26,253 nucleotides of DNA, taken from positions 1 through 26,253 of the IMG/VR virus record IMGVR_UViG_3300025769_000714. One strand, given 5' to 3'. Shown here piece after piece: positions 14,278-21,737 of the stretch (within the stretch, counting starts at the first letter, position 1; the number at the start of each line of letters is the position of its first letter). The stretch comes from a virus. The translations under genes and the position numbers were made by a program. The notes under the pieces were generated by a model, which did no database searches, was not told the origin of the DNA, and was given only the letters and a program-made list of their open reading frames with translations.

Positions 14278-14636
14278 AAAAGAAATCTAAAGGTTTAGGG
14301 GATACAGTAGCTAAAGTAACTAAAGCCACAGGAATAGATAAAGCAGTTAAGTTTATTGCTGGTGAAGAATGTGGATGTGAAGAAAGAAAAGAAAAGCTTA
14401 ATAAACTATTTCCCTATAACCAACCTGAATGTTTAAATGAAAGTGAATACAACTTTTTAAAAGATTTTTATAGTATTGCAAGAAATACTGTAACCTATCC
14501 ACAACAATTAGAGTTAATAGCAATCAGCAACAGAGTTTTAAAAACTAAGCTACAACCAAGTTCTTGCTCCAGCTGTATAAAGTCATTAATGGATAAGCTC
14601 AAAAAATTATATGATAACTATGAAATCAAACCATAA
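14241..14636 (+). CDS. Conserved phage protein with Cys clusters, 131 aa
   Basis: Overlaps the sigma-like gene by 37 nt. A very basic N-terminus (KKSKTIKKKSKGLGD) leads to TVAKVTKATGIDKAVKFIAGEECGCEERKEKLNKLFPY, a segment I know from uncharacterised proteins near terminase in flavobacterial phages. CGCEER (about 53-58) and CSSC (about 108-111) might bind zinc. Location suggests a DNA-packaging accessory, but there is no proof. Confidence 0.6.
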   Translation: MQKTNSKKSKTIKKKSKGLGDTVAKVTKATGIDKAVKFIAGEECGCEERKEKLNKLFPYNQPECLNESEYNFLKDFYSIARNTVTYPQQLELIAISNRVLKTKLQPSSCSSCIKSLMDKLKKLYDNYEIKP

Positions 14637-14790
14637 AACAAAATCAGAAAAAGAACAACGATTATTAACATACCTAAGTAAGAAAGATAAATCAGAATTT
14701 GAAAAACTATTAGAAGAAGCAGAAAAAAAGAAAGTACCAGTACGACAATGTAATATTGAAGATACTGCTTGTGAATCTTGCTCTGGATAA
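14620..14790 (+). CDS. Small charged protein with Cys tail, 56 aa
   Basis: ATG 14620 overlaps the previous gene by 17 nt and runs to TAA 14788-14790. Lys/Glu-rich and helical (YLSKKDKSEFEKLLEEAEKK), it ends RQCNIEDTACESCSG with three cysteines. No family recognised. Tight packing with neighbours supports translation. Confidence 0.5.
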   Translation: MKSNHKTKSEKEQRLLTYLSKKDKSEFEKLLEEAEKKKVPVRQCNIEDTACESCSG

Positions 14791-14801
14791 AAAACAACAT
14801 T

Positions 14802-14936
14802 ATGCCTACACCAAAAAAATACGAAAAGAAAAAAGATTTTATGAATAGATGTATTCCTGAAGTAGTAAGGGAAGGCAAGAAAACAGATCAAGCAATAGCT
14901 CAATGTTCAAGTATGTTTGAGAATAGAAAGAAATGA
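14802..14936 (+). CDS. Small protein with phage RC...QAxAxC motif, 44 aa
   Basis: ATG 14802 to TGA 14934-14936. The peptide KDFMNRCIPEVVREGKK followed by TDQAIAQCSSMFEN resembles the short helix pair F..RC...V..EG...QAvA.C that recurs in phage head proteases and portals, here alone. Its cysteines may bind metal. It lies in the run of small genes before the terminase. Function unknown. Confidence 0.5.
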   Translation: MPTPKKYEKKKDFMNRCIPEVVREGKKTDQAIAQCSSMFENRKK

Positions 14937-15028
14937 GAGGTTATATAATAGCAATATTATTTTTAATTGTTGAGGTTTATAAATACAGAACAGATACAGA
15001 ACAAAATAAATGTCAAAAGAAGATTTAA
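14933..15028 (+). CDS. Single-span membrane microprotein, 31 aa
   Basis: ATG 14933 overlaps the previous stop (ATGA); the reading frame ends at TAA 15026-15028, 19 nt into the small terminase gene. One hydrophobic segment (GYIIAILFLIVEVY) is followed by a polar tail. The overlap with the terminase gene makes this the least certain of the microproteins. Confidence 0.35.
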   Translation: MRGYIIAILFLIVEVYKYRTDTEQNKCQKKI

Positions 15029-15345
15029 TACCATTTAAAAAAGGGCAGTCAGGAAATCCAAAAGGAAGGCCTAAAGGTAGTTTAAATAGGTCAACTATTG
15101 CAAGGAAATGGTTAGAAGTATTTAGCCAAGAAGAGTTAGAAGATGGTGAGGTTAAATGGCTATCTAATGAAGAAGCAATAACATTAGCATTAATTAGAAA
15201 AGCAAGGAATGGAGATGTAAACGCTTACAAGGCTTTAATGGATTCTGCTTATGGTACTGCTAAAGATACAGTAGATATAAACAGCACAGAAACAAAAAGC
15301 ATAGATTTTAAACAGCTTATAAGTGGAATTAAAGCTAAACGATAA
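15010..15345 (+). CDS. terS: Terminase small subunit-like protein (DUF5681-type N-terminus)
   Basis: 111 residues. The N-terminal FKKGQSGNPKGRPKGS (about 9-24) is the DUF5681 signature found in phage proteins directly in front of large terminases. A helical part (TIARKWLEVFSQEEL..., EEAITLALIRKARNGDVNAYKALMDSAYG) would give the oligomerising core. The small subunit recognises viral DNA and guides the large subunit. The large terminase gene overlaps it by 23 nt. Assignment rests on the signature and the gene order. Confidence 0.75.
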   Translation: MSKEDLIPFKKGQSGNPKGRPKGSLNRSTIARKWLEVFSQEELEDGEVKWLSNEEAITLALIRKARNGDVNAYKALMDSAYGTAKDTVDINSTETKSIDFKQLISGIKAKR

Positions 15346-16531
15346 ATACTTAGTATTAGATAACCCAACAAGATACTTTATAATTACTGGTGGAAGAGGT
15401 TCAAGTAAATCTTATAGCATAAATACCTTATTAACTCTACTAACATTTGAAGCTGGCCATAAGATACTTTTTACAAGGTACACACTAAGAGCTGCAAGCA
15501 TTTCTATTATTCCTGAATTTATTGAAAAGTTAGAGGTTCAAAACATAGAGCATAATTTCCATATTACTAAAGATGAAATAATCAATAAGCAAACTGGTAG
15601 TAAGATTCTATTTAGAGGAATTAAAACAAGTTCAGGAGATCAAACAGCAAATCTAAAATCTATTCAAGGAGTTACAACATTTGTATTAGATGAAGCAGAA
15701 GAACTAACTGACGAATCTATATTTGATAAAATAGATTTAAGTGTTAGGCAAAAGGATAAAGATAATAGGGTAATATTAATTTTAAATCCAACAACAAAAG
15801 AAAACTTCATTTACAAAAGATGGTTTGAAGATAGAGGTGTTAAAGCTGGAAGCAATTTAATGAAAGGTGATACAACTTATGTTCATACTACTTATTTAGA
15901 TAATATAGAAAACTTATCTAAAAGCTATATAGAGCAAATAGAGCAGATGAAGGTTAGAAGGCCCAATAGATACAAGCATACTATCATGGGCAGTTGGTTA
16001 GATAAAGCTGAAGGTGTAATTTATAATAATTGGTCAATAGGAGAATTTAAACAAGTAGGTAAAATTGTATTTGGTCAAGATTACGGTTTTAGTAATGACC
16101 CAAGCACGTTAATTAAAACAAGCATAGATAAAGATAATAAGGTTATTTATGTTCAGCAATGTGTATATCAAACTAAGCTTACAACAAGTGAGTTAACAAT
16201 ACTTAATAAAAAGTACGCTGGTAAAAATCTAATAGTTGGAGATTCAGCAGAACCGAGATTAATATCTGAAATTAAATCTTCAGGTTGTAATATAGTAGCA
16301 GCTATAAAAGGGCAAGGTTCTATTACTTATGGAATTAGCTTATTACAAGATTACGATTTAGTTATTGATCCTGAAAGCATTGAATTAATTAAAGAGCTTA
16401 ACAACTACTGTTGGTTAGAAAAGAAAAGCCAAACTCCACAAGATTCTTTTAACCATTGCCTTGACGCATTGCGTTATTCTGTTAGCTATCAGCTACAAAA
16501 TCCAAATAGTGGAGAATACTTTTTATACTAA
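15323..16531 (+). CDS. terL: Terminase large subunit (PBSX-like ATPase-nuclease)
   Basis: 402 residues from GTG 15323, the only plausible start near the overlap. It pumps DNA into the capsid and cuts it. ATPase part: Walker A GGRGSSKS (23-30), KSIQGVTTFVLDEAEELTD with Walker B VLDEAE (121-126), and the coupling motif ILNPT (about 153-157). Nuclease part, RNase H fold: D253 in VFGQDYGFSND, D307 in LIVGDSAEP and D381 in HCLDALRYS, the three metal-binding aspartates. Length is normal. The portal does not follow directly, as in most phages, but lies far away at the other end of the late region. Confidence 0.95.
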   Translation: MELKLNDKYLVLDNPTRYFIITGGRGSSKSYSINTLLTLLTFEAGHKILFTRYTLRAASISIIPEFIEKLEVQNIEHNFHITKDEIINKQTGSKILFRGIKTSSGDQTANLKSIQGVTTFVLDEAEELTDESIFDKIDLSVRQKDKDNRVILILNPTTKENFIYKRWFEDRGVKAGSNLMKGDTTYVHTTYLDNIENLSKSYIEQIEQMKVRRPNRYKHTIMGSWLDKAEGVIYNNWSIGEFKQVGKIVFGQDYGFSNDPSTLIKTSIDKDNKVIYVQQCVYQTKLTTSELTILNKKYAGKNLIVGDSAEPRLISEIKSSGCNIVAAIKGQGSITYGISLLQDYDLVIDPESIELIKELNNYCWLEKKSQTPQDSFNHCLDALRYSVSYQLQNPNSGEYFLY

Positions 16532-16548
16532 CTTTTTTTAAATTTGTA

Positions 16549-16585
16549 TATAACACTAACACTATAAAACTACATTACTATTATG
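16549..16585 (+). promoter_or_regulatory. Late leader motif copy A (TATAACAC-N14-TACATTACTATTATG)
   Basis: In the 51-nt gap after terL, TATAACAC 16549-16556 and TACATTACTATTATG 16571-16585 (ending with the chaperone ATG) stand with the same spacing as two other copies (24905 and 25369). A TAAATTTG element (16539-16546) lies just before. Candidate late promoter plus conserved initiation region. Confidence 0.55.
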
Positions 16586-17218
16586 AAGATTGAATTATCA
16601 ATACCAGAATCTTTAAAAGAAATTACATTAGCTCAATATCAAAAGTGGGTTAAGATTATAGAGAATGAAGAAGTATCTACTTTCTTTCAGCAGAAGATGA
16701 TAGAGATTTTCTGCAATGCTAAACTTGAAACAGTTCTACAAATGAAGGTTAAAGATGTTGATGAAGTAACACAACATATAGATAACCTATTTAATGAAAA
16801 GCCTGATTTTATACCTACATTTATTTTAAACGATATTGAGTATGGTTTTATTCCTCAGCTTGATGAAATGACTTTTGGAGAATATATTGATTTAGATTCA
16901 TATTTAGCAGATTGGCAAACAATGAGTAAAGCAATGACTGTATTATTCAGGCCCATTAAATACAAGCGAAAAGATAAGTACTTAATTGAAGATTATGAAA
17001 GTGCTGATAAATATAATTTATCTGGAATGCCTTTAAACGTAGTAATGGGTGCTTTAGTTTTTTTTTGCAATTTAAAAAGCGAGTTACAAAAACATATCCT
17101 GAGCTATTTGAAAACTCAGGATTCAGTGGTAATTCCACAAGAGCTGAAGGATTCGCTAGCAAGTGGAATTGGTATCAATCTGTTTACTCCTTATCAAAGG
17201 GAAATATTAGAGAATTAG
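16583..17218 (+). CDS. Tail assembly chaperone, zero-frame product (G-like)
   Basis: 211 residues. It resembles the short chaperone made from tail-chaperone genes in Bacteroidota siphoviruses: MKIELSIPESLKEITLAQYQKW at the start, IEYGFIPQLDEMTFGEYIDLDSY (about 93-115), then YNLSGMPLNVVMGALVFFCNL (about 148-168). Codons 160 and 161 are TTT TTT in a T9 run, from which a -1 slip leads to the next entry. The last 50 residues lie in DNA that codes in both frames. Such proteins coat the tape measure during tail assembly and leave before completion. The start is in late leader copy A. Confidence 0.7.
   Translation: MKIELSIPESLKEITLAQYQKWVKIIENEEVSTFFQQKMIEIFCNAKLETVLQMKVKDVDEVTQHIDNLFNEKPDFIPTFILNDIEYGFIPQLDEMTFGEYIDLDSYLADWQTMSKAMTVLFRPIKYKRKDKYLIEDYESADKYNLSGMPLNVVMGALVFFCNLKSELQKHILSYLKTQDSVVIPQELKDSLASGIGINLFTPYQREILEN
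17058..17066 (+). other. -1 ribosomal frameshift site (T9, heptamer T_TTT_TTT)
   Basis: Nine T's at 17058-17066. The zero frame reads GTT TTT TTT TGC, so T_TTT_TTT at 17059-17065 is a canonical X_XXY_YYZ slippery heptamer. After a -1 slip the next codon is 17065-17067. An 8-bp hairpin ATCCTGAG 17096-17103 / CTCAGGAT 17115-17122 starts about 30 nt downstream, farther than usual for a stimulator. RNA polymerase slippage on T9 would give the same frame. Confidence 0.65.
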
Positions 17219-17322
17219 ATAAAGTAACAAGAATAAACGTGCATAAGTGTTTAACCATGTTAGCATTTGAAAAAGATAAAATGCAGTTAGAAAATGATAT
17301 AATGAAAAGAGCAAGAAGATGA
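17065..17322 (+). CDS. Tail assembly chaperone, -1 frame extension (GT-like)
   Basis: Open in the -1 frame and read as an 85-residue extension of the first 161 residues of the chaperone, giving about 246 residues. The segment FASKWNWYQSVYSLSKGNIRELDKVTRINVHKCLTMLAFEKDK has the pattern of the T part of G/GT chaperones (kW.Wy..iy.L..gd....d.v......L..l...kdk). There is no ATG near its 5' end; only a TTG at 17065. In lambda the GT form recruits the tail tube protein to the tape measure. The 3' end overlaps the next gene by ATGA. Confidence 0.65.
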   Translation: MQFKKRVTKTYPELFENSGFSGNSTRAEGFASKWNWYQSVYSLSKGNIRELDKVTRINVHKCLTMLAFEKDKMQLENDIMKRARR

Positions 17323-17774
17323 ATAGTTTTTTTAGAGTAATAGATAAAATCAAAGATGCTGTAAGTGCTGAACCTTTTAACAATGAAGTAACTTTTGGTA
17401 ATATAGGAGATATAGATTTAAGCAAACAGAGTTTATTTCCTTTAGCTCATATAACTGTTAACAATGCTACCATAACAGAAAATTTAGTTCAGCATAATAT
17501 GACTGTATTTTTTATGGATTTAGTAGATATTAATAATGCTGAAGATATTAACGCATTTTTAGGTAATGACAACACACAAGAAATTTTAAATACTCAATTA
17601 GCACTTGCAACAAGAGTATTAAGAGTATTACAAAAAGGTGATGCTTTTAGAGATCAATTTGAAATTGAAGGTGCTGCTGGTTGTGAACCTTTTGAAGATA
17701 GATTCCAAAACCATCTTGCTGGTTGGGCTGTTACTTTTACTATTAACACTTATGATAATATGACTTATTGCTAA
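17319..17774 (+). CDS. Tail completion/terminator-like protein
   Basis: 151 residues. FFRVIDKIKDAVSAEPFNNEVTFGNIGDIDLSKQSLFPLAHITVNNATI followed by FFMDLVDI and ILNTQLALATRVLRVLQKGD resembles the alpha/beta tail-terminator or completion proteins of Bacteroidota siphoviruses. The ending WAVTFTINTYDNMTYC is also typical. It lies between the chaperone gene and the gp10-like gene. Which end of the tail it caps cannot be told. Confidence 0.55.
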   Translation: MNSFFRVIDKIKDAVSAEPFNNEVTFGNIGDIDLSKQSLFPLAHITVNNATITENLVQHNMTVFFMDLVDINNAEDINAFLGNDNTQEILNTQLALATRVLRVLQKGDAFRDQFEIEGAAGCEPFEDRFQNHLAGWAVTFTINTYDNMTYC

Positions 17775-18313
17775 TGGGAGAATTTGAAAAGGCATTAGAT
17801 AAATACGCTAAGTATGTTATTCAGCAAGCACGAACTAATCTTACTAAAGGTTATCCACCTTACGGTACTAAAAATGCTTCAACGAATTTATATAATAGTT
17901 TGAGCTATTATGTAGATGATGGAACTGTTTTTTTTGAAATGCTTGATTATGCACCTTTTGTAGATGAAGGTGTTAGAGGTAAAAATCCAAAAGGTTTACC
18001 AAAAAGCTCAAAGTGGTATGGAAAACAGAAAGCTCCTTTTTCTGATTATAAGTTTGGAACTAAAAGTGGTGCTAAAGGTGGGTTAACAAGAGGTTTAGAT
18101 AAATGGATAATTAGAAAAGGAATAGCACCAAGAGATAAAGAAGGTAAATTTATGAGCAGAAAAACATTAAAATATTTAATGGCTCGAAGTATATATTTAT
18201 CAGGTATTAGGCCAACCTATTTTTTCTCTAAACCTTTTGAAAGAGGCTGGATTAAATATAGTGATGAAATGGTTTTAGGTTTTATGGATGATAATTTAAA
18301 TATAGAAGAATGA
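17774..18313 (+). CDS. HK97 gp10-like head-tail/tail completion protein
   Basis: 179 residues from ATG 17774, which overlaps the previous stop as TAATG (a TTG two codons earlier is possible). EKALDKYAKYVIQQARTNLTKG is the N-terminal helix of gp10-like proteins; LYNSLSYYVDDGTVFFEMLDYAPFVDEGVRGKNP is the beta core with the characteristic YAPFVDEG. A Gly/Lys-rich insert (about 70-105) and a C-terminal segment with RPTYFFSKPFERGW follow. It helps to join or finish the tail. Confidence 0.7.
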   Translation: MGEFEKALDKYAKYVIQQARTNLTKGYPPYGTKNASTNLYNSLSYYVDDGTVFFEMLDYAPFVDEGVRGKNPKGLPKSSKWYGKQKAPFSDYKFGTKSGAKGGLTRGLDKWIIRKGIAPRDKEGKFMSRKTLKYLMARSIYLSGIRPTYFFSKPFERGWIKYSDEMVLGFMDDNLNIEE

Positions 18314-19359
18314 GTACATTGAGTTTAACAAGAAGCCCAAGATATATAAGAACAGCAAGTTTTACTAATGCTACTTATTTTAAATTAGAGCTTTATATTT
18401 TTACTGGTGTTATAGGTGATAAGCCAGCAACAGCAACTTATACATTAAATAAAGATGTTATTAATAATGAAACTTCAGTAACATTTGAAATAAATGAGCT
18501 GGTAAGAGATTATTATGAAGTTAATTTTAATGGTACTTATACTTCAAGTGCTGGCCAAGTGTTATGGATTATTGCAGATGTTACACCTTTTTCTGCTACT
18601 GCTGTTGGTACATTAGTTTCAACAACTTTTTTAGCTTTTGATGGTTATACTAATTTTAAAGATAATGCTAATTTTAATTATATAGAACCAGCATTAGTAA
18701 CAGCTTCAGCAATTCAAGTTTTAGATACTGATTATGCTATTATACCAGTAAATGCAGAAATAGCAGAAACGGTAAACTTTAAGTTAAATGGTGTTACTGT
18801 TAGTACTCATTCTATTACTGATAATGGCAACACTAACCAAAAAATACAATACATAACAAGCACAGTTTTAAATGTTGATCAAGTAGATGTTGTTTATGAT
18901 TCAGGTACAAGAACTCAAACCTTCACAATAGAACTTATTGATGAATGTAAATATCCAGTTAATAAAGTAGTATTCTTAAATAAATTAGGTGCTTTACAAA
19001 ACTTATATTTCTTTAAAAAATCTGCTGAAAATTTAGATGTTAAAAGAGATGTATTTCAAAGAAACTTATTAAATGAAGTAGCTTTAACTTATGATGTTTT
19101 TGACCACCAAAGTAAGAATTTTAATATAATGGGTAATGAAAGCATTGTTCTAAATACTGGTTATGTATTAGAAGCCATGAATGACAGCTTCAAAGAATTG
19201 TTACTAAGTCAATATGTTTGGATGCTTAGAGGTGCTGTTACTTATCCAATGAATGTAAAAGATAGCAATATAGCTTACAAAACTGCTTTAAATGATAGGT
19301 TAATAAATTACACTATTAACTTTTCTTATTCTTTTGATACTATTAATAATGTTCATTAA
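18310..19359 (+). CDS. Tail structural protein, beta-rich (349 aa)
   Basis: Overlaps the preceding gene by ATGA. SLTRSPRYIRTASFTNATYFKLELYIFTG and FEINELVRDYYEVNF (about 59-73) are typical for a group of beta-rich tail/baseplate proteins in Bacteroidota phages. The central part (about 110-210) has Ig-like strands; the C-terminal half contains NKVVFLNKLGALQNLYFFKKSAE. It could be a tail-tip or tube component; the major tail tube protein has not otherwise been found in this window. Confidence 0.5.
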   Translation: MSTLSLTRSPRYIRTASFTNATYFKLELYIFTGVIGDKPATATYTLNKDVINNETSVTFEINELVRDYYEVNFNGTYTSSAGQVLWIIADVTPFSATAVGTLVSTTFLAFDGYTNFKDNANFNYIEPALVTASAIQVLDTDYAIIPVNAEIAETVNFKLNGVTVSTHSITDNGNTNQKIQYITSTVLNVDQVDVVYDSGTRTQTFTIELIDECKYPVNKVVFLNKLGALQNLYFFKKSAENLDVKRDVFQRNLLNEVALTYDVFDHQSKNFNIMGNESIVLNTGYVLEAMNDSFKELLLSQYVWMLRGAVTYPMNVKDSNIAYKTALNDRLINYTINFSYSFDTINNVH

Positions 19360-21584
19360 TGCAAGAATTAATAATATATATACAACCTCAGCAAAGAGAT
19401 AGAGTAGAGCAAGATTACGTTAAAGTAGATTTGTTAAATGATGAAAATGTTAGCTTAACTCAAGTCATTCAAGATATTAGAGATATAGATAAGGTGTTTA
19501 CTGATTATAGCAGAACCTTTAATTTGCCAGCAAGCTCTAAGAACAACAAACTATTTCAACATTGGTATAATCCTGATATTGATGGTTTTGATGCTAACAT
19601 ACAAAGTAATGCTAAGATTGAATTAAACTACCAACCATTTAGAGAGGGTAAAGTTAAACTTCAAGAGGTTACAATGAAAGATAATAAACCTCATACTTAC
19701 AAGATTACTTTCTTCGGCAAAACTGTTAGCCTTAACAATTTATTTGGAGAAGATAAGCTTAACAACTTAGTTTGGATGGATAATTTCAGTTATCAGGCTT
19801 TAAGTTCTAATGTGTTAGCTGGTTTATCTCTTGGCTTAGATTTTACTGTTAGTAGTGTAAGTTATACAGATGCTATTATACATCCTTTAATTTCACATAG
19901 TGAAAGATATATTTATGATAGTGCTGGTAATTTAACTGATTCAGGAAATATTTCAACAGCATCTACAAACAATACTCAAAGAGGTGTTTTACCTGAAGAT
20001 TTAAAACCAGCAATAAAAGCAAGCTTAATAGTTAAGGCAATAGAACAGCAGTATAATATTAACTTTAAATCAAGTGAATTTTTTGATAGTACAGAGTTTA
20101 GTAATGTTTATTTATGGTTGCATAGAGATAAGGGAAAAATAGAAAGTAAGAATTCTATTATTTTAGATTCAACAGCTTTTACTTGTGGTGGAAATCCTTC
20201 TACTGGAAGTGATGGCCCAAGTGCAATAGTGCCTTCTTCTAATTTATGTGCTTTATATACTGCTGCACCTACTCAATTTATAAATGGAGTTTATAAGATA
20301 ACTAAAACTACAAATTTTGCTACTGATAACTATGATTTTTTCTTTGATGTTTCTATAAATGCTGCAACTGGTTTTACTTCTGTGCCTTATGATATTATTA
20401 TTTATGATTCATTAACTGGAGATCAATTAGCTTTTAAAGGGAATAATACGGGTAATAGTAGTAAGCAAATTTTATTAGATACAGCTTCAAATCCTATGGC
20501 AATAGGAGAAAGTAAAAATATTACTTGTAGAATAGAAACCATAGCAGCTTTTGAGTTTTTAGCAACAATTACAGTAGGTCAAACAGTAACAATAACAGTA
20601 GGCACACCATTAACTGATAGATGTTTTTTTGTTTCTAACTCTTCTAATGTGCCAGTAGCAATAGATTATATAAGGCCAACTGAGCAAGTGCCTGATATTA
20701 AAGTTCTTGATTTTCTTAAAGGTTTGTTTAAGATGTTTAACTTAACTGCTTTTTTAAATTCAGATAATGAAATAGTAGTTAAAACTTTAAATGATTTTTA
20801 TGGAGATAGCACAACAACACACAATTTAACAGAATATGTAGAAAAAAACCAACATACTGTTGGCGAAGCTTTACCATTTAGCAGCATTAGTTTTAATTTT
20901 CCTGAACCTAAAACAAAACTTGCACAAGCATTTTTAAACCTAAATAATTTAGAATATGGGAGTTTAGATTTTATAGCAGATGCAAGTCAAAGTAATAAAT
21001 ACGAAATAATTTCTCCTTTTGGTCATATGCTTTACGAAAGATTACCTGATTTAACAACTGGTACTAATACAGAAATACAATATGGATTAAGTGTTGATAG
21101 TGATGGTAATTCTGTTGTTGGTTCACCTTTGCTGTTTTATGGTATTTATAATACAAGCATTAGCACAGCTATAAACTATGTAGATAGTACAAGGCCTACT
21201 GCTGGTGGTTTAGTACCAGTAGGCACAAGAACTACAATTACTAATTATTGGATGCCACATAATGCAAATGAGTTAGGAAGTGTTTCAACAGCTCCAGCTT
21301 ATAATCTTAATTTTGGTAGTGAGATAAACAGCTATACTTTAACAGATTATGGGGGGAATAATAATAGCCTATTTCAGAAGTTTTATCAATCTTATATTCA
21401 AAGAGTATTTAACACTAAAACAAGAATATTTAAATTTAAAGCAGTATTGCCGTTGAAATTCTTATTAACTTATAGTTTAGCTGATAAAGTATTTATTTCA
21501 GGTAAAGCATATACTATTAATAAAATAACTACTGATTTACAAACTGGTAGAAGTACATTAGAACTATTAAACGAACCAAGCTAA
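19359..21584 (+). CDS. Large tail/baseplate protein (741 aa)
   Basis: N-terminus IYIQPQQRDRVEQDYVKVDLLNDENVSLTQVIQDIRDIDKVFTDYSRTFNLPASSKNNKLF marks a conserved group of distal tail proteins in Bacteroidota phages. DYSRTFNLPAS followed by a transport through beta domains (about 80-180, 240-420) and KVLDFLKGLFKMFNLTAF (about 450-467) recalls tail-hub proteins. The C-terminus ends with ADKVFISGKAYTINKITTDLQTGRSTLELLN, a domain found at the end of several hub proteins. The first base overlaps its predecessor. Role at the tail tip is inferred. Confidence 0.6.
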   Translation: MQELIIYIQPQQRDRVEQDYVKVDLLNDENVSLTQVIQDIRDIDKVFTDYSRTFNLPASSKNNKLFQHWYNPDIDGFDANIQSNAKIELNYQPFREGKVKLQEVTMKDNKPHTYKITFFGKTVSLNNLFGEDKLNNLVWMDNFSYQALSSNVLAGLSLGLDFTVSSVSYTDAIIHPLISHSERYIYDSAGNLTDSGNISTASTNNTQRGVLPEDLKPAIKASLIVKAIEQQYNINFKSSEFFDSTEFSNVYLWLHRDKGKIESKNSIILDSTAFTCGGNPSTGSDGPSAIVPSSNLCALYTAAPTQFINGVYKITKTTNFATDNYDFFFDVSINAATGFTSVPYDIIIYDSLTGDQLAFKGNNTGNSSKQILLDTASNPMAIGESKNITCRIETIAAFEFLATITVGQTVTITVGTPLTDRCFFVSNSSNVPVAIDYIRPTEQVPDIKVLDFLKGLFKMFNLTAFLNSDNEIVVKTLNDFYGDSTTTHNLTEYVEKNQHTVGEALPFSSISFNFPEPKTKLAQAFLNLNNLEYGSLDFIADASQSNKYEIISPFGHMLYERLPDLTTGTNTEIQYGLSVDSDGNSVVGSPLLFYGIYNTSISTAINYVDSTRPTAGGLVPVGTRTTITNYWMPHNANELGSVSTAPAYNLNFGSEINSYTLTDYGGNNNSLFQKFYQSYIQRVFNTKTRIFKFKAVLPLKFLLTYSLADKVFISGKAYTINKITTDLQTGRSTLELLNEPS

Positions 21585-21737
21585 ATGAAAACAATAATAG
21601 AAGCATTAGAGTTTATAAAAGAGATTAAAGCATACGATAAAAATATTATTATTGCTTTAGGAGTTAACAAAGTAGCACTAACATTTAAAGAAGGTTTTTA
21701 CATTAAAAAATTAGAAAATAAACTCAAGGAATTATGA
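21585..21737 (+). CDS. Small protein before the tape measure, 50 aa
   Basis: ATG 21585 directly follows the preceding TAA; TGA 21735-21737 overlaps the tape-measure ATG (ATGA). The protein is helical and charged (MKTIIEALEFIKEIKAYDK...KKLENKLKEL). No family recognised; coupling at both ends shows it is very probably translated. Confidence 0.6.
   Translation: MKTIIEALEFIKEIKAYDKNIIIALGVNKVALTFKEGFYIKKLENKLKEL

Noticed and set aside
14607-14903. Minus-strand open frames opposite the small pre-terminase genes
   Set aside because: Phe/Leu-rich products are the reverse of Lys/Glu-rich coding DNA; the plus-strand genes there are overlapping and better supported.
16539-16546. TAAATTTG as an independent host-type promoter before the tail chaperone
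   Set aside because: No -33 element at suitable distance and absent from leader copies B and C; kept only as a remark.
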